A stretch of 64,000 bases of DNA from assembly GCA_012841375.1 (NCBI GenBank), contig DUUV01000028.1:130602-194601 (forward strand), written 5' to 3'. The DNA comes from Candidatus Fermentithermobacillaceae bacterium. GTDB taxonomy: Bacteria > Bacillota > Sulfobacillia > Fermentithermobacillales > Fermentithermobacillaceae. The notes under the pieces were generated by a model. The model was not told the DNA's origin, searched no databases, and saw nothing but the letters and a program-made list of their open reading frames with translations. This document shows positions 60,771 to 64,000 of this stretch, in pieces (positions within the stretch are counted from its first letter, which is position 1; every line of letters starts with the position of its first letter). A program made the translations under genes and the position numbers.

Positions 60771-61559
60771 CTACACCAGTTCCGCCAGGACCCTTCCAAG
60801 GATGGACCGGGCCAGTATCACCGGCGCACCTGTGATGGACTTGACTGTCTCCTTCATGGCCATGGTGTACCCGATACAATCCATGACGACCAGTTCGGCG
60901 CCCCAATCCCGGAGAGCGACCGCCGCCTCTTGGACTATGGCCGGGTCGCCGTACGGCGAAGCGGCCTCGATCCGCAGGAGCTTCTGGTCTTCTAGCCCGC
61001 CGCTTCCGCAGACCGAAGACCACCGCCGGTATCCCTGCGGTTTCTGATCCTCGTCGGGCAAGAGCACGCCGCACCTTCTCCCCTCCGCCAGAGCCATAAC
61101 CACGTGATGGAGAACTCGCTGGGGCCTGACGAGAAGCTTCTCGCAGGGAAACTCAGGAAACTCACCGGTACAGACCAGAGCGATTACATCGGCGCCGTCA
61201 GTGACAAGCCTGTCGATCTGTGATCGCATCCTGGGAAGTATGTGTCGTTCCGCGATCTTCACAGAACTGCCGTCGGCCATTCTGGTGACGAGCACGTAAT
61301 CGCCGGGTTCCGGACCGAACCGGCGCACCTCTTCCAGGGTTAAACCGTCCAGCGCGCCGGCCTCTATTATCCTGAGCCGCCGGCTCGTCCCGGCCCCTTC
61401 TCCGGGCTCGAAACCCATCGCCATCCTCAGTTCAGGAATCAAGTCCTGCCTGGGCGATTGCCCTATAGTCAACGTGCCTAGCGTCCCGGCGCGTCCGCCT
61501 CCAGTCGTTCTACCCGATTCATCGCCAGGTCTCTCCGGGACATCACAGTAACGGGTCAC
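60771..61559 (-). CDS. AroM family protein
   Basis: LGTLTIGQSPRQDLIPELR, the DVIALVCTGEFPEF segment with a potential catalytic Cys, and GAELVVMDCIGYTMAMKE with a second Cys define the AroM family. These Asp/Glu-racemase-fold relatives have unknown reactions. GTG 61559 is the preferred start, six bases after GAGGTGA. The next two genes upstream are DUF1177 and DUF917, a recurring gene neighbourhood. Confidence 0.88.
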   Translation of the reverse strand: MTRYCDVPERPGDESGRTTGGGRAGTLGTLTIGQSPRQDLIPELRMAMGFEPGEGAGTSRRLRIIEAGALDGLTLEEVRRFGPEPGDYVLVTRMADGSSVKIAERHILPRMRSQIDRLVTDGADVIALVCTGEFPEFPCEKLLVRPQRVLHHVVMALAEGRRCGVLLPDEDQKPQGYRRWSSVCGSGGLEDQKLLRIEAASPYGDPAIVQEAAVALRDWGAELVVMDCIGYTMAMKETVKSITGAPVILARSILGRVLAELV

Positions 61560-61693
61560 GATGCTCACCTCGCGCTCTTCACAAACCGTGATAATGTGCT
61601 TCGCTTCGCCCTTGTCCAACAAATAATTACCATATCTGCCAAGAATTCCGCAAGAGATTTGGCGACTCACGGGCCCTTACAGAAGCGGCACCC

Positions 61694-62632
61694 TCATGCC
61701 TCTCTACCCATCGTCCTCAAGTGCGTCATGGGCCCATACAGACGCACCAACGCCGCGAACTCGTTCTCATCGTAAAAACTGCACTTGCCGGCTCCAAAAG
61801 CCTTGGCAGCCTCTATCACGAAACGTGTCGCCTCCTCGATATCGGCGGGATGACTGGCGCCGGTCGCGCATCCGGGCACCACGCTGCACGCGGTGATGGC
61901 TACGCCCACAACCGGCGCGTCGGTGGCCGTAGAAGGCTGCAAAATGCTGTTCAGATGGAAGAGCCCGTTACCGTAAGGGGTGATGTCCTGGGTGGTGATC
62001 GGGAATGTCACGGGCGCTTTCCCGGTGGTGACACACATGATATCCAGGAGGTCCTCGCTCACCCGCAGTATATAGCCCTCTTTCACGGTGGGCGATATGG
62101 CAAAGCCCCGGACGTTTATAATCCTGTTGCCCTTGGTTGTGTCGATGGAAAGCACCGCGTCCATATCAGGGTCCACTTCGTACCTGTTCATCGTGGCCAT
62201 ATCCACCGGGGCGGCCATAAAGGGCACCGGGTCGTGAGGAAGCGTCGGCGAGTTTGGACACACATGGGTGCTGATGATGACGTCTCCAAGGAGGGTATCC
62301 CCTAGGGCCGCCATCCGGGAGATCTTCAGAGCAGCCGCGACGGCCGTAACCGCGCCGTCGGCGTCCGAGACCATCCCGATGGCCTCGGGCCGGGCCCCAA
62401 CGCCTCCCAATCGCCCAATAATGCCGAGGGTAGGCGCATTGCCACCCGAGCGCTTCCCTTGCCGCCCGGGGATCACTATCTTCACGAAATCGGTCTGACC
62501 TTTCTCGCCGTGGATGGTGGTGGACGACGCCTCGCCCCCTCCTGAAGCAGTCACCGCCTCAACCACTGCCTGCCCGTCGGCTTTCGGGCTGTCCAGCAAA
62601 GCCAGTGCATCGAGCACCGCTCTAAAGCTCAT
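61694..62632 (-). CDS. DUF1177 domain-containing protein
   Basis: This 312-residue protein has TDFVKIVIPG, GIIGRLGGVGARPEAIGMVSDADGA (quoted in part), GDVIISTHVCPNSPTLPHDP and VITACSVVPGCATGAS-like motifs of DUF1177. Conserved His, Asp and Cys suggest a metal-dependent enzyme. Its start overlaps the DUF917 stop by four bases (ATGA), so the two proteins are probably partners. Function is unknown. Confidence 0.88.
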   Translation of the reverse strand: MSFRAVLDALALLDSPKADGQAVVEAVTASGGGEASSTTIHGEKGQTDFVKIVIPGRQGKRSGGNAPTLGIIGRLGGVGARPEAIGMVSDADGAVTAVAAALKISRMAALGDTLLGDVIISTHVCPNSPTLPHDPVPFMAAPVDMATMNRYEVDPDMDAVLSIDTTKGNRIINVRGFAISPTVKEGYILRVSEDLLDIMCVTTGKAPVTFPITTQDITPYGNGLFHLNSILQPSTATDAPVVGVAITACSVVPGCATGASHPADIEEATRFVIEAAKAFGAGKCSFYDENEFAALVRLYGPMTHLRTMGREA

Positions 62633-63777
62633 TGTGCTTTCCTCCCAGTACGTTCGTTGCCAAAGACGTATCGGATGACATCCTTCCCTACCGTCTCCTC
62701 CACCGCCTTATACAGTCCGGGATCCTTCACACCGGCTCCCAGGAGGAGTTCGGACGCCGGGACAACCACGACGGCGATCCCCTGTCCTTCCTTCACATCG
62801 GCCGATGACACCGGATCGCCCGAGTCCAGGTCCAAAGTGGCGATCAGATCGGGGAACGTTGCCAGACGGCCCGGTTGCCCTAACCCTACCTTTTCCAGCG
62901 TTATGTACTCGTTCCAGAATGTGAGTTCAAAGGACTCATCTCCTGACTCCACCTGGAGCACGCCGGTATCGAACCCTCCGGCGCTCACGAGAGTCTTCCT
63001 GGCAACCACGCCGCGGAGCGAGACAGTACCCCGGGATGCTCCGGCAGTACGAGAGATGCGCTCTTCTCCAGGATGAGCCGCCAGCATTGCCTTTCCAACT
63101 TGGATACACCGGGTGATGGCTCCTATGGCGTTGTGCTCTCTGGCGTATGAGACGGTCACGGGGTTCCTGGCGACGGCAACCAACCCTCCGGTATGAGCAG
63201 CTGCCTGCCGGACTACTCCGTCCGCGAAATCCAGACTCCCGTGTATGAGCACTTCTAGGTAAGTGCCTGCCTCGCGACTGCCTCCGACGACCGCCTGAAC
63301 CGACTCATATCCCTCTATCAGGTGGAGCCCCATCGACCCCATGATCCCGGTGGGATGAGCGCGTCCATTGCACGGGGCATCTACCAGCGGCAGCCCCGTT
63401 CCAGCCGACTGTATCCATCCGTTGACGGTGGCCAACCCGCCGCACTCATTGGTGATAAGGCCCGCCACTTGGCGCCCGGTCTGATCGCGGAAGAACTCGA
63501 CTGCCCTGGCGTACTCCTCAGGACCTGCATGGTGTCCTTTTCCTGCCGGTGAGCCCACGGCCGAAACCGTGAGCAGGACGGCGTCGTCCGGCAGGTCGTC
63601 GAGGTCAACCAGAGTAAGCCCCTTCACCTCTGCGCCCGAACCGGTGGACCCACTCATGGAGAGCGCCATCTTTCCCAGCCGCATACCCAGGGCGGGCGAT
63701 CCGCCACCCCCGCCTCCGTAAAAACTACCCCCGATCACGGCCGCCTGAAGGATCTCTTCGTTGAGAATCGTCGCCAC
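62629..63777 (-). CDS. DUF917 (S-methyl thiohydantoin desulfurase domain) protein
   Basis: ATILNEEILQAAVIGGSFYG followed by a glycine run, then FFRDQTGRQVAGLITNECGG and VDAPCNGRAHPTGIMGSMGL, mark DUF917. One characterised member acts on S-methylthiohydantoin, and others accompany hydantoinase or amino-acid genes. GTG 63777 follows GGAGGGG. It overlaps the DUF1177 gene and leads the AroM module. The 223 bases from 63778 to the right edge show no gene with a ribosome binding site and no sigma-54 promoter; the operon promoter was not located. Confidence 0.88.
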   Translation of the reverse strand: MATILNEEILQAAVIGGSFYGGGGGGSPALGMRLGKMALSMSGSTGSGAEVKGLTLVDLDDLPDDAVLLTVSAVGSPAGKGHHAGPEEYARAVEFFRDQTGRQVAGLITNECGGLATVNGWIQSAGTGLPLVDAPCNGRAHPTGIMGSMGLHLIEGYESVQAVVGGSREAGTYLEVLIHGSLDFADGVVRQAAAHTGGLVAVARNPVTVSYAREHNAIGAITRCIQVGKAMLAAHPGEERISRTAGASRGTVSLRGVVARKTLVSAGGFDTGVLQVESGDESFELTFWNEYITLEKVGLGQPGRLATFPDLIATLDLDSGDPVSSADVKEGQGIAVVVVPASELLLGAGVKDPGLYKAVEETVGKDVIRYVFGNERTGRKAQ

Positions 63778-64000
63778 ACCGACCCCTCCTGTTCTCATGA
63801 TTGCTGCGATGGATGCTCCGATGCTTGCTCTACGACAGTTCTGGTGCCGCTCTCGGACACCTGCCATCTGGAACTCCCCGGACACATGCCCTAGTGCCCG
63901 TCTCTGCCTATTATCCCCACCGAAGATTTCAAAGCGCCCGCCCGCCACTCCTGTCTGGACGTGCAAATTTGACAATAGGTATTGGGCATTCACCCGTCAT

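Noticed and set aside
1-64000. tRNA, rRNA, CRISPR, T-box or other known riboswitch, transposase and integrase
   Set aside because: None could be supported by eye; in particular cysS has no T-box leader and folD shows no recognisable riboswitch. A covariance-model scan would be the decisive test.

Overview
The window is GC-rich chromosomal DNA from an anaerobic, Gram-positive-type bacterium, most likely a Bacillota (Clostridia/Limnochordia-like) lineage. Pointers are very strong AAGGAGG-type ribosome binding sites with many GTG/TTG starts, YmaF-, YrzE/TIGR04086- and SpoIIE-type proteins, a sensory [FeFe]-hydrogenase and SSF/Liv transport. The genus cannot be named from the sequence. No tRNA, rRNA, CRISPR array, phage or insertion sequence was seen. 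Almost all genes from 22.7 kb onward are on the minus strand.

Region 1 (1-31 kb) is mostly housekeeping and small operons. It holds a 5'-truncated beta-propeller protein, a divergent lactate/malate dehydrogenase-like protein, a nucleoside hydrolase operon headed by a LacI-HTH/ribokinase fusion with three operator-like palindromes, and folD plus a cyclodeaminase-family gene. Next come cell-wall and membrane genes, surE, a DnaQ exonuclease fused to a helicase that has lost its ATPase motifs, comB with a DUF401 permease, M42 peptidase-ndk, speD with a clear sigma-A promoter, a metallo-beta-lactamase protein, a tandem GGDEF protein, ychF, cysS and a PatB-type C-S lyase. The region ends with an XRE-cupin / [2Fe-2S] protein / PAS-[FeFe]-hydrogenase / SpoIIE-phosphatase operon that looks like an H2 or redox sensing circuit.

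Region 2 (31-50 kb) is a large catabolic block on the minus strand. LeuCD-like dehydratase subunits, a DSD1-type PLP enzyme and an amidohydrolase sit behind a near-perfect sigma-54 promoter and are followed by a complete Liv-type ABC importer. A PrpR-type sigma-54 activator follows, then a second sigma-54 promoter. That promoter drives a DUF1537 four-carbon acid kinase, PdxA2, a threonine-dehydrogenase-like ADH, a LarA-type nickel-pincer racemase, an iron ADH and a sugar-isomerase-like TIM barrel; an Asp/Glu-racemase-like gene lies beyond. The kinase/PdxA2 pair matches known D-threonate catabolism. I infer that the LarA homologue supplies a missing C2-epimerisation, for example D-erythronate to D-threonate.

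Region 3 (50-64 kb) has a VanX-type dipeptidase, a THEP1 NTPase, and an amide/peptide-use operon (amidohydrolase, M20 peptidase, two-gene sodium symporter) behind a third sigma-54 promoter. Upstream is an unusual sigma-54 activator without a Fis-type HTH. Last come a membrane protein, a probable EVE/PUA-like protein and an AroM-DUF1177-DUF917 module. Three sigma-54 promoters and two activators in about 20 kb make this a sigma-54 catabolic island; rpoN itself is not in the window.
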